DNA of 64,000 nt, taken from NCBI RefSeq assembly GCF_021390675.1, contig NZ_JAJEJV010000004.1:1612001-1676000 (forward strand), written 5' to 3'. Positions 52,104 to 60,072 of the stretch are shown here, piece after piece. The DNA is from Dyella sp. 2HG41-7. Lineage in GTDB: Bacteria; Pseudomonadota; Gammaproteobacteria; Xanthomonadales; Rhodanobacteraceae. The notes under the pieces are model-generated. The model saw nothing but the letters and a program-made list of their open reading frames with translations. It ran no database searches and was not told where the DNA came from. Within the stretch, counting starts at the first letter, position 1. The number at the start of each line of letters is the position of its first letter. The translations under genes and the position numbers were made by a program.

Positions 52104-52156
52104 AAACAGGGGTCAGAGTGCACTTTCAAGAGTTAAGTGCACTCTGACCCCTGTTT
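52104..52156. repeat. Palindromic repeat, family C, perfect 22-bp stem
   Basis: The arms 52104-52125 and 52135-52156 are exactly complementary over 22 bases (AAACAGGGGTCAGAGTGCAC start). It is the best-preserved member of the GGGGTCAGAGTGC family in the window, wedged between copies B and C of the 44-bp repeat. Confidence 0.9.
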
Positions 52157-52165
52157 AGTTCTTTT

Positions 52166-52210
52166 CGCGCGTCAAGCGGCGATCTGGGGGGAAGGGAGCG
52201 GAGGTGATTG
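52166..52210 (+). repeat. 44-bp degenerate repeat, copy C
   Basis: CGCGCGTCAAGCGGCGATCTG, G-rich tract, GGAGGTGATTG. It ends 23 bp before the stop of the small gene at 52233, so it lies in the 3' flank of that gene. Confidence 0.75.
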
Positions 52211-52232
52211 AGCCTAGCTACGCAATAGACGT

Positions 52233-52511
52233 TTAGTTCACCGAATTGGCCTGCACCAAACCCGAAATTTGCGTGACATGCGCAATGCTCTCCAACACAT
52301 CGTTAAGCTGAAAACCCAAATCAGCAAACATCTGTCCCACCAGTGATCGGCGAATATGCAATATGGCGGTGTCATCGCGAAGCGACGATGCGGTGCCTGC
52401 CAATTGCGCCATCAACATCACTTTGTCGCGCACTTCGCACAACTGATCGTAATAGTCCGCGGGCACCACATAGGACCCTGCGTAGGGGCCGTCTTCGAGC
52501 ACATTTTTCAT
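52233..52511 (-). CDS. Small cytoplasmic protein, XAC0095-like
   Basis: A 92-residue protein: MKNVLEDGPYAGSYVVPADY, then an amphipathic helical body (LCEVRDKVMLMAQLAGTASS, DDTAILHIRRSLVGQMFADL) and DVLESIAHVTQIS near the end. The SYVVPADYYDQL stretch recalls small XAC0095-like proteins of Xanthomonadaceae; that match is from memory and moderate. There is no signal peptide or membrane helix. Its 5' leader is strongly structured (52535-52631), and a truncated duplicate of its 3' half lies at 50842. Confidence 0.68.
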   Translation of the reverse strand: MKNVLEDGPYAGSYVVPADYYDQLCEVRDKVMLMAQLAGTASSLRDDTAILHIRRSLVGQMFADLGFQLNDVLESIAHVTQISGLVQANSVN

Positions 52512-52534
52512 GGGCGTTTATCCATAACGTTAGG

Positions 52535-52631
52535 TCTCGCCATGCATTGCGCATGGCGAGAAGGGCTGCAGGAAAAATCCTGCCTAGGTAGAGGACTAAT
52601 CCGACTACTTTCTCTACTAGTTCCCAGTCGG
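52535..52631 (-). promoter_or_regulatory. Structured 5' leader of the small gene (three hairpins)
   Basis: Three inverted repeats lie within 120 bases of the start codon at 52511: a perfect 11-bp stem at 52535-52561 (TCTCGCCATGC / GCATGGCGAGA), a 6-bp stem at 52568-52583 (GCAGGA / TCCTGC), and a 6-bp pairing of 52601-52606 with 52626-52631. The first ends 23 bases before the ATG. The arrangement suggests an RNA leader that could control translation, or a small RNA. No known riboswitch class is recognised. Confidence 0.5.
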
Positions 52632-53007
52632 TCCCGACGCCGTCCAGTATGAGCGGCGGTGGAGTAGGGGTAAACGCGGCGTGGCGGGGGCGCGTAGGGA
52701 CGCGCGTGCCGTATGATCGGGGATAACCATGATCAACTTCCTATCAGTTGGTTGTGGCCAGCGGATCGTTTGGGTTCCAGCCCAGGCGATCCGCGCTACT
52801 CCACCCATGTCGGGTGTGCCGGGGTCTTTAGCACAGAGGCACACCCGACTTACAAACCTTCGCACAAAGCGAATCGGTTATCTGTCAGCGGACGCGAACT
52901 TGCGTCGGCGAATTAGCTGACAGAGAGTGAAAGGGGATCAACATAGGTAGACTGGGATGGCAATCCCAGCATTCTGCATGGAACGTTGATGGGAAAAGGG
53001 GGGAGTT
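52632..53007. other. Intergenic region with a 12-bp hairpin
   Basis: About 375 bp between divergent genes. A perfect 12-bp inverted repeat, GTCGGGTGTGCC / GGCACACCCGAC, lies at 52809-52849. Short reading frames here (52617-52865 minus, 52713-52916 plus) lack ribosome sites and are not called. The plus-strand gene at 53008 must have its promoter here. Confidence 0.5.
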
Positions 53008-53739
53008 ATGGCAGGGGAATCGCGTGACGTAACGGATGTTGCATCAGTCGCGGAAGCGGTAGGGGCTTCACCCGTGTCTGAGGCGTTTAGCTTTGCTTGG
53101 TTGGAGTCGCGTCTAGCACCGTATGTACAGGTCGATGATGACCCCGTAATCAACAAGCTAGTTCGATTTGCGCTCGCAGGAATGGTTCTATTCGGCGGTC
53201 TTGGCGTGATTGCCGGGTTGACGCTACGCAATCAGCTTGGACTGCACCTGCTATATGTTGGTCTTGCGCTGGAATTGCTGTGCGGAATGACAGCTTTACT
53301 CAACGCACTTCGACAAGCCTGGCGGGACTATCAGCAGCAACACACGGATTTTGCGCGCGGACTGGACGAGAAACTGGTGCCGTACAACGACGTCGTGGAT
53401 GCCATACGCCATTACCCACTTTCCGTCATTGACACCCATCTACGCTATGTGCGCGACCGAAAAAGCAGATTGACCTTTCGTGCCGGCGTGCTTAGTGGTG
53501 GCTTGGAGAAATTTGGCGTCCTTCCGTTGTTGCTTGCTTTGTACTTGCAATTCAAAGATTGGTCATTCGGTGATTGGAAGGGAATTACCGATCATGTTCA
53601 CTGGGTAGGTTATTGCCTTCTGTGTCTGCTTATACCTACTTACATCGTTTCATGGTGGGCGGTTCGAACCAAAAGTCGCCTCGAATTGTATGAGGTCGTG
53701 TTGACGGAGGCATCGGTCCGCGAAAGTGACGAGAAGTAA
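53008..53739 (+). CDS. Membrane protein of unknown function
   Basis: A 243-residue protein. After about 50 polar residues (AFSFAWLESRLAPYVQVDDD) come a hydrophobic pair (FALAGMVLFGGLGVIAGLTL and LHLLYVGLALELLCGMTALL), a helical cytoplasmic stretch with LVPYNDVVDAIRHYPLSVID, and two more membrane helices (VLPLLLALYLQF, WVGYCLLCLLIPTYIVSWWA). I do not recognise a family. The ATG at 53008 follows GGGGGGAG. It is the last gene of the accessory region and is monocistronic. Confidence 0.65.
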   Translation: MAGESRDVTDVASVAEAVGASPVSEAFSFAWLESRLAPYVQVDDDPVINKLVRFALAGMVLFGGLGVIAGLTLRNQLGLHLLYVGLALELLCGMTALLNALRQAWRDYQQQHTDFARGLDEKLVPYNDVVDAIRHYPLSVIDTHLRYVRDRKSRLTFRAGVLSGGLEKFGVLPLLLALYLQFKDWSFGDWKGITDHVHWVGYCLLCLLIPTYIVSWWAVRTKSRLELYEVVLTEASVRESDEK

Positions 53740-53740
53740 C

Positions 53741-53776
53741 GCGTAGGTTGGGGTGAGCGAAAGCGAACCCCAACAT
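53741..53776. repeat. Palindromic repeat, family D (GTAGGTTGGGGTGAGC type)
   Basis: GTTGGGGT and ACCCCAAC pair around GAGCGAAAGCGA. A diverged copy in the same orientation is at 55923-55956. Confidence 0.8.
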
Positions 53777-54041
53777 TGACGTGTTATGACACAACCTGTT
53801 TCCTACGCAACCACTTTCGGTTTCATCAAAAAAAATCCATTCAATGGCAGGTATTTTTATTGTCGGATCGCTACGTATGCCATTAGTCATGATGCTTTGT
53901 ATGTCGTTAGTCACGACGCCAATCGCATCGAGAAAATCGATACCAAAACTCCATTTTTTTTAATGAACTCTGTTCGTTTTATTTCTTCTTGCGAGCAGAG
54001 AATGACCTTGCGGTCACCTGCGTCCGCAAGGAGTCCCCCCA
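53777..54041. other. AT-rich intergenic region
   Basis: Low-GC stretch upstream of the exported protein gene at 54042, with poly-A and poly-T tracts around 53827 and 53951 that could serve as promoter elements. No coding sequence or RNA is recognised. Confidence 0.45.
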
Positions 54042-54593
54042 ATGAAGCTCCTGCTTATCCCCACCACCATCGCAGTCTGTTTGGCGTGCGCTACAAGTAT
54101 CAGCGCTCAAGACCAAAGCCACGCCACTAACCTTCAAACCTACACCGTTACGGCATCACCCGGCCAATACGAGACGTATTCCATCGACCTTTCCACGGGA
54201 TACGGATTAAAGGCCTTAGTCGGCAACACGCACAGACAGTTCATGCAAGCGCAGCGTGCGGCCGAAAGTTCGGAAGCCTTGCGCAAGCAGGGTATGGCGC
54301 CACAACCGTTCGTCGCCATTGCCATCGATAACTCGATCGGCCCTGGCGTCGCGACACGAGTCCTGCTGATGGACCACGCCCAAAACACGGTTGCCTATGT
54401 AGACGTGTATTGCAAACGCGCCGCCATGGCCGACGGCAAACACTGCCAGTTGGTCCCCGGCGGAATCCGGTCAACGATTAGCCAGGGCCTGGCATCGACA
54501 CATAATGTAAAGAAGGCTCACTCGTCGGCGTCGAGAACCTTGGCCATGCGACAAACGCCGAAGCATCACGCACGGAAACACTTAGTCGCGTAA
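54042..54593 (+). CDS. Exported protein of unknown function
   Basis: A 183-residue protein with a signal peptide (MKLLLIPTTIAVCLACATSI, cleavage after SA near residue 22). The mature part (LQTYTVTASPGQYETYSIDL, LKALVGNTHRQFMQAQRAAE) is unfamiliar. Two cysteines (VYCKRAAMADGKHCQL) could pair. The C-terminal 30 residues are basic and histidine-rich (SRTLAMRQTPKHHARKH). The ATG has AAGGAG upstream. It ends at a strong bidirectional terminator shared with the convergent gene at 54676. Confidence 0.68.
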   Translation: MKLLLIPTTIAVCLACATSISAQDQSHATNLQTYTVTASPGQYETYSIDLSTGYGLKALVGNTHRQFMQAQRAAESSEALRKQGMAPQPFVAIAIDNSIGPGVATRVLLMDHAQNTVAYVDVYCKRAAMADGKHCQLVPGGIRSTISQGLASTHNVKKAHSSASRTLAMRQTPKHHARKHLVA

Positions 54594-54604
54594 TCCGTGT
54601 CGTG

Positions 54605-54655
54605 AAAAAGGGGCCGGAAGCAGTTATTCCATACACTGCCTCCGGCCCCTTTTCT
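54605..54655. terminator. Bidirectional rho-independent terminator
   Basis: AAAAGGGGCCGGA and TCCGGCCCCTTTT form a long stem, continued by GCAGT / ACTGC, between convergent genes. A- and T-runs flank both sides. Confidence 0.9.
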
Positions 54656-54675
54656 TTGTGCCGTTATCTGCGCGA

Positions 54676-55071
54676 TCAACGAGCCATCGATGCCGTGCAC
54701 TCGTCGCCGTTGCAAGCAAAGTCCACTTCGGATGCAACACCTACGTAAAGCGGTACACCGGATACGCTGGCAAGCGTTTTGCCGTTCCTTTCCAGAGACA
54801 CCACGTAGGTTCCCGGTCGCAACCTGGCAAGGGTGTAGCGGCCTTTGCTGTTAGCGACGCTGTGATTGGTCATGCCGATATCGCTGTGCGCAACGATAGT
54901 GGCATCGGCGGGCGCTTTGCCGCCGATTCTGGAATCGGTGTCCTGTGCATGCGCAGCAGTAAATGTCATGACACCCATGGCAACCATGGCGATGGTCGAC
55001 GTGAGTTTGGTCGCGAAGCTAAAGCCACGCTTCTGCGGGTGATTGATGTCGATGATTTGATTGATTTTCAT
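54676..55071 (-). CDS. Secreted protein with carboxypeptidase-regulatory-like domain
   Basis: A 131-residue protein. After a 43-residue leader with a hydrophobic core (LTSTIAMVAMGVMTFTAAHA) comes SVANSKGRYTLARLRPGTYV, the usual sandwich motif (GxYxLxxLxPGxY) of carboxypeptidase-regulatory-like and TonB-receptor N-terminal extensions. No barrel or plug follows, so it stands alone. Two cysteines near the C-terminus (ACNGDEC) may bridge. The ATG at 55071 is chosen because the signal core follows; 42 further upstream codons exist but look non-coding. Function unknown. Confidence 0.7.
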   Translation of the reverse strand: MKINQIIDINHPQKRGFSFATKLTSTIAMVAMGVMTFTAAHAQDTDSRIGGKAPADATIVAHSDIGMTNHSVANSKGRYTLARLRPGTYVVSLERNGKTLASVSGVPLYVGVASEVDFACNGDECTASMAR

Positions 55072-55407
55072 ACGGGGGGCTCTCACGTTTTCTCGGGGAA
55101 ATTTCAGGCGCATAAACCCGCTCGTCCGCTTGCGCGGCGATGGTCTGCTTATCGATGTCAGGGCAGTGGGGACGCTGCCGATGTACTTGCCTTCCATGTA
55201 AACCGCGGCGCCTTTCCGGTAGCGCCTGGCTTCGTCGCTTGCACTCCAAATCGGGGCTACGTGCTTTGGATGGTCGAAGTCGACGATAGGTTTAAATTAG
55301 CATCGAGGCGTTATGCGACTCATGTGAAGGTAGTAAGGGGCGGACGGAAAAACGAAGCCAGGCTGGTAGGCTTCACCGAATTTCCTTATCACGCGCAGGT
55401 TGGACAC
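55072..55407. other. Intergenic region between divergent genes
   Basis: 336 bp between the secreted-protein gene (minus) and the glyoxalase-fold gene (plus). It has an AT-rich stretch near 55290 that could be a promoter. No repeat, RNA or credible coding sequence is seen. Confidence 0.5.
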
Positions 55408-55845
55408 GTGACACTTAAAAGAATGGACAACGTAGGCATCGTCGTCGACGACCTCGATACGACGATCGCATTCTTCCGCGAGCTCGGCCTGGACCTCGAA
55501 GGGCGTGCCACCATCGAAGGCGAATGGGCCGGACGCATTACGGGGCTAGGCAATCAGAGCGTCGAGATAGCCATGATGCGCACGCCGGACGGCCACAGCC
55601 GGCTAGAGCTCTCCCGGTTTCTCACGCCGCCCACCGTGGCCGATCACCGGAACGCACCCGTGAACGCGCTGGGCTACCTGCGCGTCATGTTCACCGTGGA
55701 CGATATCGACGAGACGCTGCTGCGGCTTTTCAAACACGGCGCGCAGCTCGTGGGCGAGGTTGTTCAATACAAAGACGTGTATCGGCTCTGCTACATCCGC
55801 GGGCCGGAAGAGCTGCTTATCGGACTTGCTCAAGAACTTGGATAA
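55408..55845 (+). CDS. Glyoxalase/bleomycin-resistance-fold (VOC) protein
   Basis: A 145-residue VOC-superfamily protein with two betaalphabetabetabeta halves. The first begins MDNVGIVVDDLDTTIAFFRE and the second GYLRVMFTVDDIDETLLRLF, closing with LCYIRGPEELLIGLAQELG, a metal-site-like end. The family includes glyoxalase I, dioxygenases and resistance proteins; no substrate is evident. The GTG at 55408 (VTLKRMDN) matches the family start; an ATG at 55423 is a shorter alternative. Confidence 0.8.
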   Translation: MTLKRMDNVGIVVDDLDTTIAFFRELGLDLEGRATIEGEWAGRITGLGNQSVEIAMMRTPDGHSRLELSRFLTPPTVADHRNAPVNALGYLRVMFTVDDIDETLLRLFKHGAQLVGEVVQYKDVYRLCYIRGPEELLIGLAQELG

Positions 55846-55922
55846 CAGCTAGCTGTGGCGGGACAGATTTCGTTATGGATGCATTCTGAATGCGCCGACA
55901 TGACGAGCAAGAAATCGATAGC

Positions 55923-55956
55923 GCGTAGGTTGAGGTGAGCGCATGCGAATCCCAAC
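55923..55956. repeat. Palindromic repeat, family D, diverged copy
   Basis: GCGTAGGTTGAGGTGAGCGC then GAATCCCAAC. Same orientation as 53741. Together they bracket about 2.1 kb carrying three genes. Confidence 0.7.
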
Positions 55957-55991
55957 ACCGCCACGTACCAAGCGCCGTAACGGTCGATGAG

Positions 55992-57068
55992 TCAAACCAA
56001 TCGCACGCCATGCGCCGGCAAAACCGTTTGCGTCACCATAAAAAGATGTTCCTTCACCGCATCGTGAAACTTGCGATAGTCCGAGCTTTCGAATTTCTCG
56101 GACCACGCCGGCTTAGTGGGGCCATCGTCTTTATCGCTGGTAATACCTGTTGCTTGATATTTCCACGAACCTACGCCCTTGGCGATGTATTCGGGAACGG
56201 GTTCGCGAAGCATCGGAATGGCGCCGCTCGCCACGGCGCTCATCACCGAATGAAGTCGATTGTTCGCGTTTTCATCCCGATTGCTTCCAAGAAGTTCTTC
56301 CAACGCATGCTTGATAGATTCAGGCAGACCTTCTTCCTCCATAAAGTTGGCGTTTCCGCGCAGAAAACCCCGCACGACACGGTGCGCCATATCGGCCGCT
56401 TCTATAAACTGGGGAAGATTATCCCGCTCGATCTTAAGGCCGTGACCATTGGTGTATTGCCAGTTGGCCCACGGCAGATCGGGGAGATGAAGCGCCGCGC
56501 CATGTCCGAGCCGCTCCAGATGGTCGATGGTCTCCGACTTGATTCGATTGGACACGTCTTCGGTAAACGATTCGAGTTGTGTTAGCCACGAATTCGTATC
56601 GATGTGATGGCTGGAAAGATTGTGCACTTGATTGTGCTTGCTGATCGTTCCGGAAAAACCCTGATGCGCCCACGTATCGATATAAACATGCAGGGTAACG
56701 CCTAAGCGATGGAGCGCGTTTTCGGCATGCGGATCGCGAATGCCTTCGCGCACCATGGCCTGAGCAATAAGGCTGTTAGGCCTGCAAACGGATTTGTCTT
56801 CGAGCGTCTCGCCTTCGCCGCCGGGAAGAAAATGAAACGGTACCCACACTAATTTGTCGCGCGCGGCGAAAACATTTTGGTAATCGAAAAGCGAGTGCGC
56901 GCTTGCAACGCGCGAATAGGATTCGCCGCCGGAAAAGTAAAGAACGCCGTCTACCGTGGAGTCGTCGATATATTGGCAGGCATGGGCTACGGTGGTCGCA
57001 GCGGGGACATCCAAGCCCGCGATGCGCGCAACGATGTAGATCACGCCGTAGTGAAAATCGATATTCAT
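55992..57068 (-). CDS. DUF6765-family protein
   Basis: A 358-residue protein. It begins MNIDFHYGVIYIVARIAGLD and contains HRLGVTLHVYIDTWAHQGFS and HNLSSHHIDTN, with several histidines and aspartates in a pattern recalling HD-like or phospholipase C/zinc-dependent folds. Family DUF6765 is uncharacterised. No signal peptide is seen, so it is probably cytoplasmic. The ATG at 57068 gives the family N-terminus. It is divergent from the S9 peptidase gene. Confidence 0.75.
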   Translation of the reverse strand: MNIDFHYGVIYIVARIAGLDVPAATTVAHACQYIDDSTVDGVLYFSGGESYSRVASAHSLFDYQNVFAARDKLVWVPFHFLPGGEGETLEDKSVCRPNSLIAQAMVREGIRDPHAENALHRLGVTLHVYIDTWAHQGFSGTISKHNQVHNLSSHHIDTNSWLTQLESFTEDVSNRIKSETIDHLERLGHGAALHLPDLPWANWQYTNGHGLKIERDNLPQFIEAADMAHRVVRGFLRGNANFMEEEGLPESIKHALEELLGSNRDENANNRLHSVMSAVASGAIPMLREPVPEYIAKGVGSWKYQATGITSDKDDGPTKPAWSEKFESSDYRKFHDAVKEHLFMVTQTVLPAHGVRLV

Positions 57069-57262
57069 GGCAATCCGTGTCGGAGATTATTGGGGGGATT
57101 TCCTTCAGTCCGTATCGCGATTATCCGATATGACCAAGCCGGAATAACCGTATTGGTTACCGTTATCAAGACCCATTCGCCAGGGCGGGCGGGTCCCCCA
57201 ACATCGACGCCCGATTTTTAGGTATTGTGTGTCTGGGGACTCACCGCATCGGGGGATGCACG

Positions 57263-59215
57263 ATGAAACGTTTTTGGCTGGCGTGTTGGCTGGTTTCGGT
57301 GGCGTGCGCCTGTATGGCGGACGGGGCGCAGAAGCCCATTGAGTTGTTGCAAAGCGCGGAATACGAAAAGGTAGCGATTTCGCCGGATGGAACGATGTTG
57401 GCGATATCGCATCGGGAAGACGAAGGCACCACGGTCACGGTTTTGAAACGCTCGGATATGAGCGTGGTGGCGCAGATCGGTTCGAAAACGCGAGGGGAAA
57501 TTGAAGCGTTGAGGTGGCTGGGGTCCGACCATTTGGTGATCGCGGCCAATCGCGACTCGGGGACCTATCACCAGCCGGTTTTTAACCCCTTTATTTATCT
57601 GGTAGATATTCATCAAAAACACCCGCAGACGTTAGGGTCGGATTTTGCCGGTTCGTTGCGTGGTGACGAACATCATATTCTGGTCGAGGAATGCAAAGAC
57701 TTTTCCGACGACCACGAATGCCGCTATGCCATTCGGCGCCTGGACATCGACCATTTGGTGGATAAAGGCGAATTGATGGGCGAATCCCCGCTGGGTGATG
57801 CCCAGTTAATGGTCGATCACAGCGGCAAAGTGCGGTTCGCCTGGTCGTGGAGCAAAACCTCGCGGAGCCGGACCTCCGTACTAGGCGACGACGGGCAATG
57901 GAGTTCGCTCAACGATAGCGACACGACGCATATCGAAGAGATTCCGCTCGGTATTTCCGAAGACAACAAAACCGCTTTCCTGGATCGCGAGCGCACCGAC
58001 GGCCCGGATGTCATCGAAAGCTACGATTTCGCCACCGGCAAGCGCACCGAGCTGCTGAGCGACAAAGTGTCGAACCCGCTCGTCACCATTCGTTCCATGG
58101 ATGGCATGGAGCCCATTGGCGCCTGGTTTGGCCCTGGCATCCCGCAAGCGCGTTATTGGGCGCCCGATAGCGTGGACGCGAAGTGGCACCGCGCGCTGGT
58201 CAAGGCGTTTCCCGGCACCGTGGTCAGCGTGATGAGTAGCACCGCCGACGGTTCCACGATTATCGTGTTTACCTACAGCGATAAAGACGATGGCTCGTGG
58301 TATCTGATCGACCGCACGACGAGTAAAGCCACGCTGTTGTTCCATGCACGGCCTTGGTTGGACGCCGACCATATGGCCGCGATGGAACCGTTCGAGTTCA
58401 AAGCCCGCGACGGGCTGAGCTTGCATGGCTTCGTCACGCGCGCCCAAGGCGTCAACGGTCCGGCGCCTACGGTCGTGGTCGTGCATGGCGGCCCGTTCTT
58501 CGTCGCGGACGATTGGACATTCGACGAGGAAACCCAACTGCTGGCGTCGCACGGTTACAGCGTGGTGCACGTCAACTTTCGCGGCTCGTCGAATTTCGGT
58601 CGGCACTTTATGGAGCTTGGCTATCGCCAATGGGGGCTGGCCATGCAGGACGACGTCACCGACGCCACCAAATGGGCCATTGCACAAGGCATCGCGGATC
58701 CGAAACGCATCTGCATCTACGGCGCAAGCTACGGCGGCTATGCCGCGCTGATGGGCGCGGCACGGGAACCGGGACTCTATCGCTGCGCCATCGGCGTGTC
58801 CGGCCCCTACGACCTGTCCAAACTCTATCGCTGGGGCGACATCCATCGCAGCGATTACGGCACGTATTACTTGAACGTCGTGCTCGGCACAGACAAAGCC
58901 GCCTTGACCGCCAACTCACCGATCTCGCGCGCGTCCGACATCACCATTCCCGTATTCCTCGCGCACGGCGAATTGGACGGCCGTGTGCCGATCCAATACG
59001 CCACCGCCATGCGATCCGCGCTGAAAAAAGTCGGCCGCCCTCCCGAATTCGTGACGTACGAATGGGAAGGCCACGGCCTTGCCGACCCTGCGAACAAGCA
59101 GGATTTCTATACACACATGCTGACGTTCCTCGCCAACAACCTTGGCCCTGCGCCGGAGAGCGTGGCGGATGGGAAAGCGGGGAGTGGGGAGGGGAAGGGG
59201 ATGAGTGGGAATTGA
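57263..59215 (+). CDS. S9-family (prolyl oligopeptidase-type) exported peptidase
   Basis: A 650-residue peptidase. A signal peptide (MKRFWLACWLVSVACACMAD) is followed by a beta-propeller-like half (EYEKVAISPDGTMLAISHRE) and a C-terminal alpha/beta hydrolase domain. The nucleophile is about S489 (YGASYGGYAALMGA), with HGELDGRVP and EGHGL supplying the acid and histidine. It resembles dipeptidyl/acylaminoacyl peptidases and would cleave peptides in the periplasm or outside. The ATG at 57263 follows GGGGGA and starts the signal peptide. Confidence 0.88.
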   Translation: MKRFWLACWLVSVACACMADGAQKPIELLQSAEYEKVAISPDGTMLAISHREDEGTTVTVLKRSDMSVVAQIGSKTRGEIEALRWLGSDHLVIAANRDSGTYHQPVFNPFIYLVDIHQKHPQTLGSDFAGSLRGDEHHILVEECKDFSDDHECRYAIRRLDIDHLVDKGELMGESPLGDAQLMVDHSGKVRFAWSWSKTSRSRTSVLGDDGQWSSLNDSDTTHIEEIPLGISEDNKTAFLDRERTDGPDVIESYDFATGKRTELLSDKVSNPLVTIRSMDGMEPIGAWFGPGIPQARYWAPDSVDAKWHRALVKAFPGTVVSVMSSTADGSTIIVFTYSDKDDGSWYLIDRTTSKATLLFHARPWLDADHMAAMEPFEFKARDGLSLHGFVTRAQGVNGPAPTVVVVHGGPFFVADDWTFDEETQLLASHGYSVVHVNFRGSSNFGRHFMELGYRQWGLAMQDDVTDATKWAIAQGIADPKRICIYGASYGGYAALMGAAREPGLYRCAIGVSGPYDLSKLYRWGDIHRSDYGTYYLNVVLGTDKAALTANSPISRASDITIPVFLAHGELDGRVPIQYATAMRSALKKVGRPPEFVTYEWEGHGLADPANKQDFYTHMLTFLANNLGPAPESVADGKAGSGEGKGMSGN

Positions 59216-59275
59216 TGGGGCGCACTTACCGCAAAGGATGTGGTGTCTCAGTTTTTTCTGCACCTTCTTTTTGAT

Positions 59276-59352
59276 CGTCATTCCAGTGAAAGCTGGGATC
59301 CAGCGTCTTTCCGCGCTTGAGTCACTGGATCCCAGCTTTCGCTGGGATGACG
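59276..59352. repeat. Palindromic repeat, family B variant
   Basis: The 28-base arms 59276-59303 and 59325-59352 (CGTCATTCCAGTGAAAGC start) are complementary but for two positions. Related in layout to the element at 32213. Confidence 0.85.
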
Positions 59353-59474
59353 GTGAGGCGGCGTGGAAGGTCGAGGTTGGAACGATGAGCTATACGGACT
59401 GACTCCGAGCATTTTGTCGAACGACGATTTGCTCTGTCATCAAGGCTCATAAAAAGGAAAGTGGAAGCGCGGCT

Positions 59475-59909
59475 ATGAAGCGACCCATTGAATTAAAGAT
59501 TTCCCTCGTCGTACTCACGTGCGAATGCATCGTTCTGATTGCCGATTATGTGCTTGGATTCAGATTGGAGCTCTCGTCTGGTCAGCCCCTTACGCTGCTG
59601 AGAATATGGCATTACGCGGCAATCATTGTTGTCAGGCCGCTGATTATTTATGGATTGTGGCGGGGAATTAGTTGGGTGCGGACGATTTTCCTTTGGTGGA
59701 TGTCGTTGGCAATGGTTCTCCAGCTCATTGTGCACACAACCCGGCCAGAAGCACTTTCCGATGTGCATGCAATGAATCCGCTCGTGCTTGTTGCAATGCT
59801 GGCAGGGTTGCTCGCGATGTTGCTCTTATTCTCACCGCGAGTAGCCGCCTGGTTTCGTTCGGTTTCAGACGAGCGTCGCGCGTCGAAAATATCCATACAA
59901 GCCGATTAA
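59475..59909 (+). CDS. Small membrane protein of unknown function
   Basis: A 144-residue protein with four hydrophobic helices: ISLVVLTCECIVLIADYVLG, IWHYAAIIVVRPLIIYGLWR, TIFLWWMSLAMVLQLIVHTT and PLVLVAMLAGLLAMLLLFSP. The C-terminus is charged (VSDERRASKISIQAD). No family is recognised. The ATG at 59475 has only a distant AAGGAAAG. It lies between the S9 peptidase and another membrane protein; all three run plus, but gaps of about 160-260 bp make an operon unlikely. Confidence 0.62.
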   Translation: MKRPIELKISLVVLTCECIVLIADYVLGFRLELSSGQPLTLLRIWHYAAIIVVRPLIIYGLWRGISWVRTIFLWWMSLAMVLQLIVHTTRPEALSDVHAMNPLVLVAMLAGLLAMLLLFSPRVAAWFRSVSDERRASKISIQAD

Positions 59910-60072
59910 CGCGTTGCTCTAAAAAAGGTCGGAGCGAATTTTTATTGGGAATACTAGGGTGGCGCGCTTTTTTTCAATCGAGAAAGGCCGCCAGCCCCCT
60001 TTTATTCCAACTGCCATCGGAGTATTTCTCCGCCATCGCAGGGGATCAAGCAGTCGTTCGGAGTACGCGCCT

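Noticed and set aside
52617-52865. Short minus-strand reading frame upstream of the structured leader
   Set aside because: Overlaps hairpin DNA, no ribosome site, composition non-coding.
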